Shown: positions 47,612-56,799, counted from the stretch's first letter. The stretch is 64,000 nucleotides of DNA from Symbiopectobacterium purcellii_A (GCF_052050035.1 NZ_CP189882.1:5248714-5312713); one strand, 5' to 3'. The notes: a model not told the origin generated them from the sequence alone. A program made the numbers and translations.

Positions 47612-48364
47612 TCACCTCTTAATCAGCGCGGAGCCGGGAAAACCGCCGAAGGGCAATTCGGCATCTTCACCAAATCGCAACTTACAGCCTGTCGATAGCA
47701 ACCCCGAGCATTCATCCAGCGCCGGATCGTCAACAGGATTGCCATCCGCATCAAAAAAGTTTGTGCCGGTATAACCACATGATGCCCCGCGATACTGACC
47801 ACGCATGCACCAGGTGCACAGACTGTGTATCTGCCGGGTGGGGATCATGATGCCTTGCAGGTCTGCCGGGGATGACAATTTAAAGGTCACTGACTCATCA
47901 TCCTCTGCGGTCTTGCTGTCGATGTACCAGACCTCTAATCGTTCCTGCGTTGGATCTGCGTCGGCATTACCTTTGGGGAAATTACGCGCATCAAGATAGT
48001 GGGCAAACGTAGTGTGAACGCGCACCGTGGCTTGTGCCAGATTCTGATAAGCCAGACAGAGCGCCGTAATGGTGCCATCGATATTACCCACCGTCAGTGT
48101 GGGCGTGGGGGCGCTGCCGTCGCTGGTCATTTCCAGCCCTTCGACCTGCGTTGGCCAGGCTTTGTATTCTTTGCCCTGCCACCAGATCGATTTTGCGAGT
48201 ATCTTTGCTGCATCGTCACCCGCTTCCTCAATTTCCTCCGAGGTATGAGCGATAGCATGACTGTGGAAGTACAATTCCGGGCCATCAAATGCGGTGCAAT
48301 CCACTTCAAATAGACGCACGCGATCGCCCGGCTCCAGTTTTTGGGAGTCGGTGTTTATAGCCAT
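47612..48364 (-). CDS. L: Minor tail protein L
   Basis: 250 residues. The N-terminus (PGDRVRLFEVDCTAFDG) and the cysteine-rich C-terminus (CTWCMRGQYRGASCGY ... DECSGLLSTGCKLRFG) match lambda gpL, whose C-terminal cysteines bind a 4Fe-4S cluster. It ends PFGGFPGSALIKR. It is part of the tail tip complex. Confidence 0.9.
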   Translation of the reverse strand: MAINTDSQKLEPGDRVRLFEVDCTAFDGPELYFHSHAIAHTSEEIEEAGDDAAKILAKSIWWQGKEYKAWPTQVEGLEMTSDGSAPTPTLTVGNIDGTITALCLAYQNLAQATVRVHTTFAHYLDARNFPKGNADADPTQERLEVWYIDSKTAEDDESVTFKLSSPADLQGIMIPTRQIHSLCTWCMRGQYRGASCGYTGTNFFDADGNPVDDPALDECSGLLSTGCKLRFGEDAELPFGGFPGSALIKR

Positions 48365-48376
48365 GATTAGCCTTGA

Positions 48377-48730
48377 TTACGGATGATAGGCGGTGACAAA
48401 CGTTGCGGTGAGTTGAAATACCTGGTCGCCACGACTGTTTTTACCCAGCGCCGTAACGTTAAATCCGTCAGGGCAGCAATACAGCCCTAACTCAGAGAAT
48501 GGGTTTACCCATTGAAATGCGGTATAGCCCTTGTGACGTCGCAGGAATGCAATAATTGGCTGAACATGGACATTATCGCCAACAAACGTTAACGGCCAGC
48601 TTTGTGACTCGCTGTTAATCCCATCGCCTGCCCGCTGGGTGTACCCATCATCGAACTGTATCGATCGGGTTCGTTGTGTAAATGCGCCCTCCGGGTTAAC
48701 GCGAGGGCAAAAATTAAAGGTTTCCATCAT
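48377..48730 (-). CDS. M: Minor tail protein M
   Basis: 117 residues starting MMETFNFCPRVNPEGAFTQR. Conserved pieces are RSIQFDDGYTQRAGDGINSE and HKGYTAFQWVNPF, found in lambda gpM and related tail-tip proteins. The start overlaps the gene H stop (ATGATGG), so translation is coupled. Confidence 0.9.
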   Translation of the reverse strand: MMETFNFCPRVNPEGAFTQRTRSIQFDDGYTQRAGDGINSESQSWPLTFVGDNVHVQPIIAFLRRHKGYTAFQWVNPFSELGLYCCPDGFNVTALGKNSRGDQVFQLTATFVTAYHP

Positions 48731-51700
48731 CCTCCCCTACGCCCATTTCTTGCTGCTGATAAAACGCCACCTTGTCCCAAATCCTTTTCACGCAACTTAC
48801 GGTATTCTTCCTGAATTATTTTCGTGAATGTACGAGCGAAATCCTGATTACCATTACCCGCAACAGATGTTGTGCCGTTTTCATTAATGGTTACGTAGAC
48901 GTTGCCGCCATTACTAACGGTAGATGTATCTGGCATGATCGCCCTGACACCGAGCGAACCATTTGCAGCACGAGTGAGTGGCATGATGGCTTCTGGTCCT
49001 GCCTCAGCAAACACCCCTGCGCCTTTAGCAAAAGCAAAAAGCTGTGGTGTACTGTATACACCTCCACTGTAGGCGCTGAGAGATGGAGAGTCATAAACTC
49101 CGCCCTTAGCATTGGGGACATAGGACTGCCACCCCGTACCCATCCCCATTGCCCCGGTACTGCCAGCGCTTGCAGCGCCTGCAATTCCCGAAGCAGCAGA
49201 GAGTCCGATGCCAAATAAACTGCCGATTGAGCTGGCTGCGTTGGCAACCATCATATTCACCAAAACGTTCTCGATAATTTTAAGAACGCTAACACCCCAG
49301 TCTTTCCAACTATCAACGTTGCCATTGAGCATTTCAGTGATTGACCCCACCGCACCGCTCATGGCTGTCTTCATCCCTTGAGATGCCTGAGTAGTATAAT
49401 CGGTAGCCTCATCAGCCCAATCGGCAAAACCATCACGCATGCCGCCCATCCAGTTATTGCGCTGGTCATCAAGCGAGGAGTAATACACCTGCTGGTCACT
49501 CAGGCGTTTATCGAGATAGCGCTTATTCAGGGAAATGGCTCGATTGAAAAATTCGTCATCAATTTCACCCGCCTGATGCTGACGCCGTAGCTCATCATCT
49601 TTCTGGATAAACTCGCGGCGAATGCTGATCATTTCCTGCATACGTTCACGAACGCGGGAGCCCTCACCAAAACCAATAAAGTTCGCGTCATTAGCTGCTT
49701 TAGCGTTGGCATTGGAATCAATCAGACCATTTTCGTATTCAGTAGCCTTCTTACGTATTTCTGCCTGGTCTATCAATGCAGCATTGCGTAAAATCTCCTG
49801 CTTTTGAAGACTGGAAAGGGTCGATAATTCACCCTGAGAGGTTTGATACGCCATTTTTGCCAGTTCTGTGTTTGAACTCCCCAGCGCCAGCCGTTCACGT
49901 TGTTGCTTAATCAGGCGGTCATAGGTATCAACCGCTTTTTCTTCTTCACTTTTTGGCCCTTTTGCTGTGGGTTTATTGGCCTCGATATTTTTCCACTCCG
50001 CCACACCATTATTGATATATTCCTGCCGTGCTTTTTGGTCTGAGGGAATATGAGTAAACCCAAGCGAATCGGCGGCATAAGCAAGACGTTGCCGCTCTCT
50101 TGCTTCACCTTTAAGTTTTGATATTTCCAGATCCTGACGACTTTTTTCCAGCGCATCCGTTTGCTTGTCTGTTAAGGTAGCGTCAGGAACTCGAAACGGG
50201 AATGACGCGCTACCCTGACGAGCGGATAATAGGACATTACCCAGAGATAGCAGACGGTTAAATTCGGTGTGCTGTCCATTCATTCGCAGAAGAGATTGAT
50301 AAGCAGCATTCTGCTCAGCAGCTTGTTGTTGAATTAAAACCACGCGGCGATGTTCTAATCTTGCCAAAACACTTTGAATGTCTTGAGATTTATTCTGAAG
50401 ACGAGAAAGACGATCCTGCTCAACGGATAAATTGTCTGTTGCCGCTGACAGTCCATTAGTTGCCTCTTCAACGCTCATCAAGTGGTTAATCATATAACCA
50501 TTGATGGTTAGCCCTGCGTTTGCCAGCATTTGCTGATAACCCTCAATCTCCACTTTGATTAACCGAACCTTTTCTTTTTGCTCATCAATCAACCGGTTCT
50601 GTTCGGATAACGATGACTTTGCTTTATCATAATTATCTACCGTATCGGCTAAAGACATAGCGCCTGATCGCTGGCGAATTTCTTCAATAGTAGTAGCGTA
50701 TTCCTGCGCAGATCGTCGGGCTTGTTCTTGGTTTTGGTACATTGAATACCAGGAGCCGCCAGCCAATAGAAGCGCGGCTGGCCACCCCCCGATAAGTCGC
50801 AACATGCCACCAGCCAATCTTGAGCCTACAGCGGTAATGCCATTTAATGCAGTTTGAGCTGTTGTACGCGCAGCTATGTTTCGTGACAGTGAATTTTGCG
50901 CAGCATTCAATCGGACCTCTGCCGCCGCCTGAGCATCAGTTCCGCGCGCAGCGACTAATGCCTGCTGAGCGCGGTAAACAGCAGCACGAGCGCGAGCGAT
51001 AGCTATTTGAGTTCCTCGAAGTTGCGCTTCAGCTAAAGCAACCTCACTTTTTGCGGCTGAAATAATGCCCGCCGTAGCGCTGTATGCTCCGTTAGCCATA
51101 TTCCCAAAATAGCGGGCGGCACCGACAGCCACCAGCGCCCCGGCTGCGGTTGCTACATCGTCAATATTACCTGCAAGTTTATCCAGCGTACCGGAGAGCG
51201 TGGCCGTCACGCCGGATGTCTGATTAACACCACCTACCCATTGCTGAAAAGCATTTTGCACTTTCGTTACCGATCCACCAACGGTGGCTGGCATTGCCTC
51301 AAACTCTTTTTGCATCGCTCCAAGCTGGCTAATGAGCGCAGGGACAACTTTGTCGGCCGTGAGCTTTCCGTCATCAGCCATCGCTTTAAGGTCTTTACGC
51401 GCAACACCCATCCCTGCCGCCAGAGCACGAATGACGCGATCACCATTTTCGTTTACAGAGTTGAACTCTTCACCGCGTAGGACGCCTTGCGCCAGCGCCT
51501 GGCTGAATTGGGTAATAACAGAACTGGATTCCTGAACACCAGCACCAGAAAGTTTAAGGCCGGTAGCCAATGCCTCAGTAACCTTTAATGCGTCCTGCGA
51601 TGAGTAACCGTATTCGCGCAGTGAAGCCGCAGAACGGGCAAATAACCCTGCATTATCTGCAAAAGCGGTTCCTGTTCTTTGGCTAAGAGCCATTAACGCA

Positions 51701-52038
51701 GACTGGTTACTGGTAAAATCCTGCGTAGACGTTGATGCTTGTTTCAGGCGGGCATTAACCAAATTCCACTGATCAGCAAGATTAATCAGATGCCCGGTAG
51801 CGAATGCGCCAGCGAGTGCACCGGTCATGCTCAACGCCGTAGATTTAACCGACGCAAGCTGTGCATTGACTTCTGCCAATGCGCGTTGACTTTCACGCGA
51901 CGCTGCCGCCGCTTGTCGCCCACCATTTTGCATGGTTTTGTAATAGTTTTCGCCCATACGCGAAGCACGGGCGATCTCGGACTGAAATGATTGTGAATTG
52001 GCTGAGATTTTTATGATTAATTCGCGCAGGGTTGCCAT
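48727..52038 (-). CDS. H: Tape measure protein H
   Basis: 1103 residues, starting MATLRELIIKISANSQSFQSEI. The N-terminal domain (LINLADQWNLVNARLKQAS, RTGTAFADNAGLFARSAASL, FNSVNENGDRVIRALAAGMG) is the TMP_3-type tape measure domain. Long helical stretches follow (about 320-420 Ala/Arg-rich, 450-800 coiled coil), with a membrane-like segment near 415-430 and a Gly/Ala-rich C-terminal part. Its length sets tail length at roughly 1.5 angstrom per residue, a rule from lambda. The frame is undamaged. Confidence 0.93.
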   Translation of the reverse strand: MATLRELIIKISANSQSFQSEIARASRMGENYYKTMQNGGRQAAAASRESQRALAEVNAQLASVKSTALSMTGALAGAFATGHLINLADQWNLVNARLKQASTSTQDFTSNQSALMALSQRTGTAFADNAGLFARSAASLREYGYSSQDALKVTEALATGLKLSGAGVQESSSVITQFSQALAQGVLRGEEFNSVNENGDRVIRALAAGMGVARKDLKAMADDGKLTADKVVPALISQLGAMQKEFEAMPATVGGSVTKVQNAFQQWVGGVNQTSGVTATLSGTLDKLAGNIDDVATAAGALVAVGAARYFGNMANGAYSATAGIISAAKSEVALAEAQLRGTQIAIARARAAVYRAQQALVAARGTDAQAAAEVRLNAAQNSLSRNIAARTTAQTALNGITAVGSRLAGGMLRLIGGWPAALLLAGGSWYSMYQNQEQARRSAQEYATTIEEIRQRSGAMSLADTVDNYDKAKSSLSEQNRLIDEQKEKVRLIKVEIEGYQQMLANAGLTINGYMINHLMSVEEATNGLSAATDNLSVEQDRLSRLQNKSQDIQSVLARLEHRRVVLIQQQAAEQNAAYQSLLRMNGQHTEFNRLLSLGNVLLSARQGSASFPFRVPDATLTDKQTDALEKSRQDLEISKLKGEARERQRLAYAADSLGFTHIPSDQKARQEYINNGVAEWKNIEANKPTAKGPKSEEEKAVDTYDRLIKQQRERLALGSSNTELAKMAYQTSQGELSTLSSLQKQEILRNAALIDQAEIRKKATEYENGLIDSNANAKAANDANFIGFGEGSRVRERMQEMISIRREFIQKDDELRRQHQAGEIDDEFFNRAISLNKRYLDKRLSDQQVYYSSLDDQRNNWMGGMRDGFADWADEATDYTTQASQGMKTAMSGAVGSITEMLNGNVDSWKDWGVSVLKIIENVLVNMMVANAASSIGSLFGIGLSAASGIAGAASAGSTGAMGMGTGWQSYVPNAKGGVYDSPSLSAYSGGVYSTPQLFAFAKGAGVFAEAGPEAIMPLTRAANGSLGVRAIMPDTSTVSNGGNVYVTINENGTTSVAGNGNQDFARTFTKIIQEEYRKLREKDLGQGGVLSAARNGRRGG

Positions 52039-52052
52039 TTTTTCTCCGGCTG

Positions 52053-52075
52053 TAAAAAAACCCGCCGAAGCAGGT
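52053..52075 (-). terminator. Short intrinsic terminator upstream of gene H
   Basis: On the minus strand cctgc-ttcg-gcggg is followed by seven T. It lies in the 37-base gap before the tape measure gene. Confidence 0.8.
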
Positions 52076-52531
52076 TTATTCTCTCACGTAATTATTACTT
52101 AGGTTAAGTATTCCCTCGCTAGATCTTTTTTTGTTCACTTGCTTTAGAAATTTATTCTTAACAGGAATGTCATAACCAGCTGATGCACAATTTGAAGATA
52201 TTATATCTTGATCATACTGCTCACCTGTCAATTTATTAAAATCCATAGTCGGCGCAACGATAATACCGTCATTATTTCTCACTACAAAGTTAGAGAACAA
52301 CTGCTTACCAGTAAAAGCACCAAATGAATTTTTAGCATTCATGTATCCGCAATATATCCCTGTTTTATCTGGATAAGGGTAATCTCCATGATAAAACTTA
52401 ACAGAGTCAGGATCTTTCAAGTTTTCTTTTACTAACTCCTCGACTGCTAATATTTCTTCTTCTGTGATTGGTCTGCTATTTGCGAATGGTAAATAAATAG
52501 TAAAAATGAATAAAGCAAAAAAAATCTTCAT
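52076..52531 (-). CDS. Secreted phage-encoded protein of unknown function (moron)
   Basis: About 151 residues from ATG 52531, with a signal peptide (MKIFFALFIFTIYLPFANS). The mature part has LVKENLKDPDSVKFYHGDYP, IYCGYMNAKNSFGAFTGKQL and SNCASAGYD, with two cysteines that could pair. Similar small exported proteins with an NAKNSFG-type motif occur in many proteobacteria; I know no function. Its AT content is clearly above that of the neighbouring tail genes. It sits between the tail chaperone and tape measure genes, an unusual place for cargo. An ATG at 52543 would add four residues. Confidence 0.7.
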   Translation of the reverse strand: MKIFFALFIFTIYLPFANSRPITEEEILAVEELVKENLKDPDSVKFYHGDYPYPDKTGIYCGYMNAKNSFGAFTGKQLFSNFVVRNNDGIIVAPTMDFNKLTGEQYDQDIISSNCASAGYDIPVKNKFLKQVNKKRSSEGILNLSNNYVRE

Positions 52532-52599
52532 CTCTATAGTCATCAGTAACAAGTGGTTACAAACTACCACCAGTTGACGTAGGGATCTATACATGAACG

Positions 52600-52983
52600 C
52601 TAACTCGCCGCCATAGAAAGAAACGCCTCCAGATTGCCAAACGGATCGGCCTCATCCTCTTCCCTGCCTGACCAGTCGAGCATTGCGTCAGTGAGAGGCA
52701 CTTTTACACCCTGAGCCCCCCAAACAGCACTGACAATCTGCGCCGCTTGAATGTCGCCACGCGTATCACTGATGGGGGAAAGTTTGTCGTACTCAATCCA
52801 CATCATCAGTTCGCTGGCCGTCATCGTCTGGCGCATTTCTGACAGCGTGCGCCCCATGCGGAGCGCCAGCGCCATCAAAAACTGCATGCCAGGCTGAGCT
52901 ACTTTTTTTTGGCTATCTCCGCGTCGTTGATGATGTCCAGCGCCTGACGCAGCAAGCGACTGTGTACAGGACCATAAACGCAT
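52600..52983 (-). CDS. T: Tail assembly chaperone, T part of GT fusion
   Basis: The useful part starts at the slippery site: KKVAQPGMQFLMALALRMGR, then MTASELMMWIEYDKLSPISD, ending EAFLSMAAS. It has no start of its own and is read by -1 frameshifting from gene G, as in lambda. The T domain binds tail tube subunits during assembly on the tape measure. Confidence 0.88.
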   Translation of the reverse strand: MRLWSCTQSLAASGAGHHQRRGDSQKKVAQPGMQFLMALALRMGRTLSEMRQTMTASELMMWIEYDKLSPISDTRGDIQAAQIVSAVWGAQGVKVPLTDAMLDWSGREEDEADPFGNLEAFLSMAAS

Positions 52984-53273
52984 TCCACCTCTTCGAGATC
53001 ATCGACTGAAAATACAGGCTCACCCTCTTCATCGCGCAGAATATCGATAAACAGCGTGGCATCAGCGTGAAGATTACGGCGGGCGCGCTCAGATATACAC
53101 AGAGTTTCTTTGTCGTCGTCGGTTTTCAGTGCATCCTGCCAGCGCAGCCAGGCTTCGGCGGTGGGTTCGCGTAGCATGACTTTCACCCCCTCCCACTCTG
53201 GCACCTCGATAGCCTTGGTGAGAAAGCCAGCACCGGGAGCCAGAGCCAGAGATTTAATGCTTTTCTTTGCCAT
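52899..53273 (-). CDS. G: Tail assembly chaperone G
   Basis: 124 residues from MAKKSIKSLALAPGAGFLTK. The helical protein ends INDAEIAKKK and a stop at the A8 run. It coats the tape measure before tube polymerisation. Most ribosomes end here, and a minority shift into T. Confidence 0.88.
   Translation of the reverse strand: MAKKSIKSLALAPGAGFLTKAIEVPEWEGVKVMLREPTAEAWLRWQDALKTDDDKETLCISERARRNLHADATLFIDILRDEEGEPVFSVDDLEEVECVYGPVHSRLLRQALDIINDAEIAKKK
52902..52910 (-). promoter_or_regulatory. Programmed -1 frameshift site (G to GT)
   Basis: On the minus strand the codons GCC AAA AAA AAG TAG end gene G. Slipping back one base on the A run gives CAA AAA AAA GTA GCT and opens the T frame. Location and polarity match the lambda G-T arrangement. 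Confidence 0.85.
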
Positions 53274-53290
53274 GCGTTTGTTGCTCCGGG

Positions 53291-53998
53291 TTAGCTGATG
53301 GTGACAGTGCAGGATGCGGAGGTGATTGTTACCGGGGATGGTGCCGAGTCTGTAACTTCACAGGTATAGACGCCTGCATCTCCTGATTCGGCCGCTGCCT
53401 TATTGAATGATGCAGATGTGCGACCACTGATCGCGGAACCACCTTTCAGCCATTTGTAGGAATACGGCGCGATACCACCATTCACCGCAACGGCCATCGC
53501 CAACGCAGCACCCTCAGCCACCGTTTTTGTCGATGGAAGATTAGTTGTAAACGCCAGTGGACCGGGCGCAATGTTTGTTGGCTTGCCCTTTAGCCGCAGG
53601 GAGAACGTTGCAGCCACCACGTTGTTGGTGCCTGACGACCAGGTGTGCTGGCGCACCTCTGCCAAAAACTGGAAGCCGTTACCGGACGGGAAAATCACCT
53701 GGAAGGCATAGCGCGTGTCATTGTCGTAGGCATCTCGCAGGGCATCCTGCGCTGGATTACGGTAAAAGTTACCGGACAATGAAATTTCAGACGGCGCAGG
53801 CAGGCCGTTGATGTTCTCCGTTTCGTCCGAACACAACGTTGTTACGTCGATATCGTTTTTCTGTCCACCAGTGAACTGAATTTCTTTAATGGTGCAAGTC
53901 AGATCGAGAAATGTGGCGGTATCAATCCCCTCCAGCGTGGTTGGCGCTGACGAGATTCGGATCACCGTTTTCTGTGACTTTTCATACAGTGATGACAT
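53291..53998 (-). CDS. V: Major tail tube protein V with C-terminal Ig-like domain
   Basis: 235 residues from ATG 53998 (MSSLYEKSQKTVIRISSAPT, GGAGA upstream). Residues 1-145 form the tail tube domain (FTGGQKNDIDVTTLCSDETE, LSGNFYRNPAQDALRDAYDN). Residues about 150-235 form an Ig-like fold (KTVAEGAALAMAVAVNGGIA, YKWLKGG, SGDAGVYTCEVTD). Lambda V also has an Ig-like decoration that protrudes from the tail. Confidence 0.9.
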   Translation of the reverse strand: MSSLYEKSQKTVIRISSAPTTLEGIDTATFLDLTCTIKEIQFTGGQKNDIDVTTLCSDETENINGLPAPSEISLSGNFYRNPAQDALRDAYDNDTRYAFQVIFPSGNGFQFLAEVRQHTWSSGTNNVVAATFSLRLKGKPTNIAPGPLAFTTNLPSTKTVAEGAALAMAVAVNGGIAPYSYKWLKGGSAISGRTSASFNKAAAESGDAGVYTCEVTDSAPSPVTITSASCTVTIS

Positions 53999-54012
53999 GG
54001 CTGTCTCCAAAA

Positions 54013-54036
54013 TAAAAAACCCGCTCTATGGCGGGT
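54013..54036 (-). terminator. Short intrinsic terminator upstream of gene V
   Basis: On the minus strand acccgc-catag-agcgggt is followed by six T. Confidence 0.8.
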
Positions 54037-54057
54037 CTGGATGATGAGGATGTAGGG

Positions 54058-54405
54058 TTAGTCGATAAACTGTAGTTCTACTGTAGCCCGGTACAATGCT
54101 GTTTCGGTGTCAAATTCCTGAGTGAGCATTTGATGGGCAGGTGCAAGGGGTGATACTGCGGCAATAACAGCACTGCGTATATCCCGCGCCTGGGCGATGG
54201 TTGTGGCGTAAACATCAAACTGAACGGACGATGCGGTTTCTGCTGGGCCACACAGCACATCAGCGGATAGTTGGGACACAAACGAGAACACCACCCACGG
54301 CGGCGAAATCGCGGGCTCTCCTTCGCTATTCAGCGGAATGATATAGGGATAAACATTACCGTTTGCTATTCCGGTTATTAGTGGATGAATATCGGTTTCT
54401 GTCAT
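54058..54405 (-). CDS. Tail completion / terminator protein (DUF3168-like)
   Basis: 115 residues: YPYIIPLNSEGEPAISPPWV, SVQFDVYATTIAQARDIRSA, ending YRATVELQFID. These match the DUF3168 group of tail terminator proteins, which cap the tail tube and join it to the head. The start overlaps the previous gene's stop. Confidence 0.8.
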   Translation of the reverse strand: MTETDIHPLITGIANGNVYPYIIPLNSEGEPAISPPWVVFSFVSQLSADVLCGPAETASSVQFDVYATTIAQARDIRSAVIAAVSPLAPAHQMLTQEFDTETALYRATVELQFID

Positions 54406-54851
54406 TTACTCAATGCCTCGTCGATAGCGGTATTCATGCGTTTGATAGCCGCCTCTGCCGCCATTTCTTGTGCTGTATCGAATGCAGGGCGCACAAAAGG
54501 ATGCGCAGGCATATTCACTGTACCCATTTCAACAAAGCGCCAGTAAAAGACATTGCGTGGGTTTTTCGCCTTCATAGTATTATCGCTGTTACCCGTTCGG
54601 GGATTAACACCGCGAATATGTACGCCAGATGATATTTCCCCTTTTCGCCGTGATTTCTGAGTAACCACCACAACGTTTTTGCGCATTTTCCCAGTGCGAA
54701 CCGGGGCGCGGGCAATAACCTCCTCTTTCAGCACTTCGGCACCGGCGCGAGTAGCATCACGCAGTACCTTGTTGTTTTCGGCCCGACTCAGTTTTTCCAA
54801 ATCCCTTGCAATATCGTCCAGGCCGGAAAAATCAAGACCAAAATCAATCAC
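54402..54851 (-). CDS. HK97 gp10-like head-tail protein
   Basis: 149 residues: GLDFSGLDDIARDLEKLSRA, VLKEEVIARAPVRTGKMRKN, RNVFYWRFVEMGTVNMPAHP, FVRPAFD. This is the typical HK97 gp10 family sequence (tail completion / neck). It overlaps both neighbours by 4-8 bases. Confidence 0.9.
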   Translation of the reverse strand: MIDFGLDFSGLDDIARDLEKLSRAENNKVLRDATRAGAEVLKEEVIARAPVRTGKMRKNVVVVTQKSRRKGEISSGVHIRGVNPRTGNSDNTMKAKNPRNVFYWRFVEMGTVNMPAHPFVRPAFDTAQEMAAEAAIKRMNTAIDEALSK

Positions 54852-55185
54852 GTTTCACCCCCAGCTTGCACAATATTTCCAGTCGGGTGCACTTACCGTC
54901 TGGGATGGGTGGCCCGATAACGTCCAGTGTTAAGCCTTTAAACGGCCCGTTCAGGCACAGTAACCGTGACGCCGCCGATACATCACGGCGGTGACGCATC
55001 CACACACGAATTGTCGCCTCAGCAGATACCGCCCCTGAAGCCACCAGCTCACGTCCGCTTATAGGTGCGACCTCGGCCCACACAGTAGCAGCATCAAACC
55101 ACGTCTTGATGAGTTGCCCGCTGGCATCGCGTGTTGTGGTGAAGTTCTGGATGGTGACGCGGTGGCGCATTTTTCCGATGTTCAT
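54844..55185 (-). CDS. Head closure / head-tail adaptor protein
   Basis: 113 residues starting MNIGKMRHRVTIQNFTTTRD, then TWFDAATVWAEVAPISGREL and ATIRVWMRHRRDVSAASRLL. This is the pattern of the SPP1 gp16-like head-tail adaptors, which close the portal after packaging. Confidence 0.87.
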   Translation of the reverse strand: MNIGKMRHRVTIQNFTTTRDASGQLIKTWFDAATVWAEVAPISGRELVASGAVSAEATIRVWMRHRRDVSAASRLLCLNGPFKGLTLDVIGPPIPDGKCTRLEILCKLGVKRD

Positions 55186-55490
55186 AGCGGAATAAACCTG
55201 TAAGGTTGCAGTATTGAGAAAAATCCCGCTGGCAGGCTCTGCGCCTCACGATTTTCATACCAAAACCCAACCGCAAGCATCAGCGCCAGTTTAATATCCG
55301 ACGAGATCACCAGCCCCTCACTTTCGTTTTCAGGCACCGCAGCATCATATAACTTACGGTTAATATAATTCTCGGCCCTTCCCTTTGCCGCCAAACAGTA
55401 AAGCGTAAGCATCTGGTCTTCGGTAGCGTCATCGCTGTCTATTCGGCACTGATTGCGCAATTCATCAATCGTTGGGACCATAGAAAGCAC
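55182..55490 (-). CDS. Head-tail connector (HK97 gp6-like)
   Basis: 102 residues: IDELRNQCRIDSDDATEDQM, LAAKGRAENYINRKLYD, KLALMLAVGFWYENREAQSL. It is an all-helical connector that forms the ring below the portal. It is separated from the capsid gene by a terminator hairpin and overlaps the adaptor gene. Confidence 0.88.
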   Translation of the reverse strand: MLSMVPTIDELRNQCRIDSDDATEDQMLTLYCLAAKGRAENYINRKLYDAAVPENESEGLVISSDIKLALMLAVGFWYENREAQSLPAGFFSILQPYRFIPL

Positions 55491-55524
55491 TCCGCCCGCA
55501 ACCCGTTACCAGATTGCGGTCATG

Positions 55525-55543
55525 AAAAAACCGCCTAAGCGGT
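55525..55543 (-). terminator. Short intrinsic terminator after the capsid gene
   Basis: On the minus strand accgc-ttag-gcggt is followed by five to six T. In many phages partial termination after the capsid gene raises its dose relative to downstream genes. Confidence 0.8.
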
Positions 55544-55570
55544 AAACGTTGTCAGTACAGTGATTGTGCC

Positions 55571-56791
55571 TTATGCGGGCTTGCCCACCAGCGCCTTAAT
55601 AGCCGCGACATCTTCCAGTACGCAGTCAAAGCGATGGAACGCGAGGAATGCAGTCTGGTCGTACTCAGCGTAGCGTTCAACCAGGCGCTTAAGCGTCATG
55701 TACGTGATTCGGCGGATGATGAAGCGGTTAAAATCTCCCAGGAATGCGAACTTTTTACCCGCTGCAATGCTGCCGATAGCCTGATCGATAACGTATGGAA
55801 TGTTCAGAATCGTAGCGGGAGAACCGCCGACGATATCAGGAAGCCATAGCGGGCGCTTCTGATCATCAACCATCTCTTCGATGATTTGGAGTGTTGAATC
55901 GTTGAACGCCCAGCGGTATTTAGGTCCACCTCGATACGCGGGGTCAATGGCGTGCTTGAGGCTATTCATCTCTTTCCATGTAAATGCAGCAGCGGCAGCG
56001 GTATTAACCGTCCCCGTCACGGACGTTACAAGTCCTTTCGGTTGAACCGGAGCACCAGCGCCCGTCCCTTGTACCAGATATTTGGCCTCACCGCGCCCAA
56101 TGCGCTGCCCGATGCGCCCAGCTAAATAGGCTTCAATATCAACACCGCTATCTTGCAGTAATTCATTAGAGACGCGAATGATTTTGGATGACAGTTTTTT
56201 TGCACCCAAGATCGCTGTACCAAAGCTCACATCTTCTTCCGATGCCTCGGTATTTTCACCCAGCAATTCGCCTTCTTCAGAAGTGCCGTCAGACGTTGAC
56301 CAGGTGATGTCCTGACCATTAGATGTGTTGAGAATCTGCGCTACGCTGGCAATGCCGCCGTAAGCCTTCATTGAATCGACAATCTTATTCAGCATCTGCG
56401 TTGGGACGGTGTAGCCACCCTTTGCATCTGGCGTAGTGCCCTGAGCGCGCAATTCTTTCAATGCCTGGCGTTCTTCACTGGTTAATTCGGCAAAACCATT
56501 ACGCAGGAAGCGATCGAACGCAGCAACGCGTTTTTCTTGAGCTTGCGCAGCCGGATCGCCATTATTTTGCTGGCGCTGTTCCTGCTCGTTGTCATTAACA
56601 TACAACTGATCTTGACGGCGCAACTCGTCTTCACGAGCAATCTGCGCATCCAGACCGTCCAGTTCAGACTTGGCTTTATTCCACTCAGTACGCTGCTCAT
56701 CAGTCCATGTGTTTTCACCGATTTTGTCATGCAGGGCGCGCATATCGGTGGCGATGGTGTTACGTTTTTGCTTCAGTTCATGATATTTCAT
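55571..56791 (-). CDS. Major capsid protein, HK97 family
   Basis: 406 residues from ATG 56791 (AGGAAAG upstream). The N-terminal coiled-coil scaffold (residues 1-105: MKYHELKQKRNTIATDMRAL, ELDGLDAQIAREDELRRQDQ) would be cut off by the protease. The mature HK97 fold follows: GGYTVPTQMLNKIVDSMKAY, KKLSSKIIRVSNELLQDSGV, FAFLGDFNRFIIRRITYMTL and AFLAFHRFDCVLEDVAAIKA. It forms the icosahedral shell. Confidence 0.93.
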   Translation of the reverse strand: MKYHELKQKRNTIATDMRALHDKIGENTWTDEQRTEWNKAKSELDGLDAQIAREDELRRQDQLYVNDNEQEQRQQNNGDPAAQAQEKRVAAFDRFLRNGFAELTSEERQALKELRAQGTTPDAKGGYTVPTQMLNKIVDSMKAYGGIASVAQILNTSNGQDITWSTSDGTSEEGELLGENTEASEEDVSFGTAILGAKKLSSKIIRVSNELLQDSGVDIEAYLAGRIGQRIGRGEAKYLVQGTGAGAPVQPKGLVTSVTGTVNTAAAAAFTWKEMNSLKHAIDPAYRGGPKYRWAFNDSTLQIIEEMVDDQKRPLWLPDIVGGSPATILNIPYVIDQAIGSIAAGKKFAFLGDFNRFIIRRITYMTLKRLVERYAEYDQTAFLAFHRFDCVLEDVAAIKALVGKPA

Positions 56792-56799
56792 GTCTTTCC

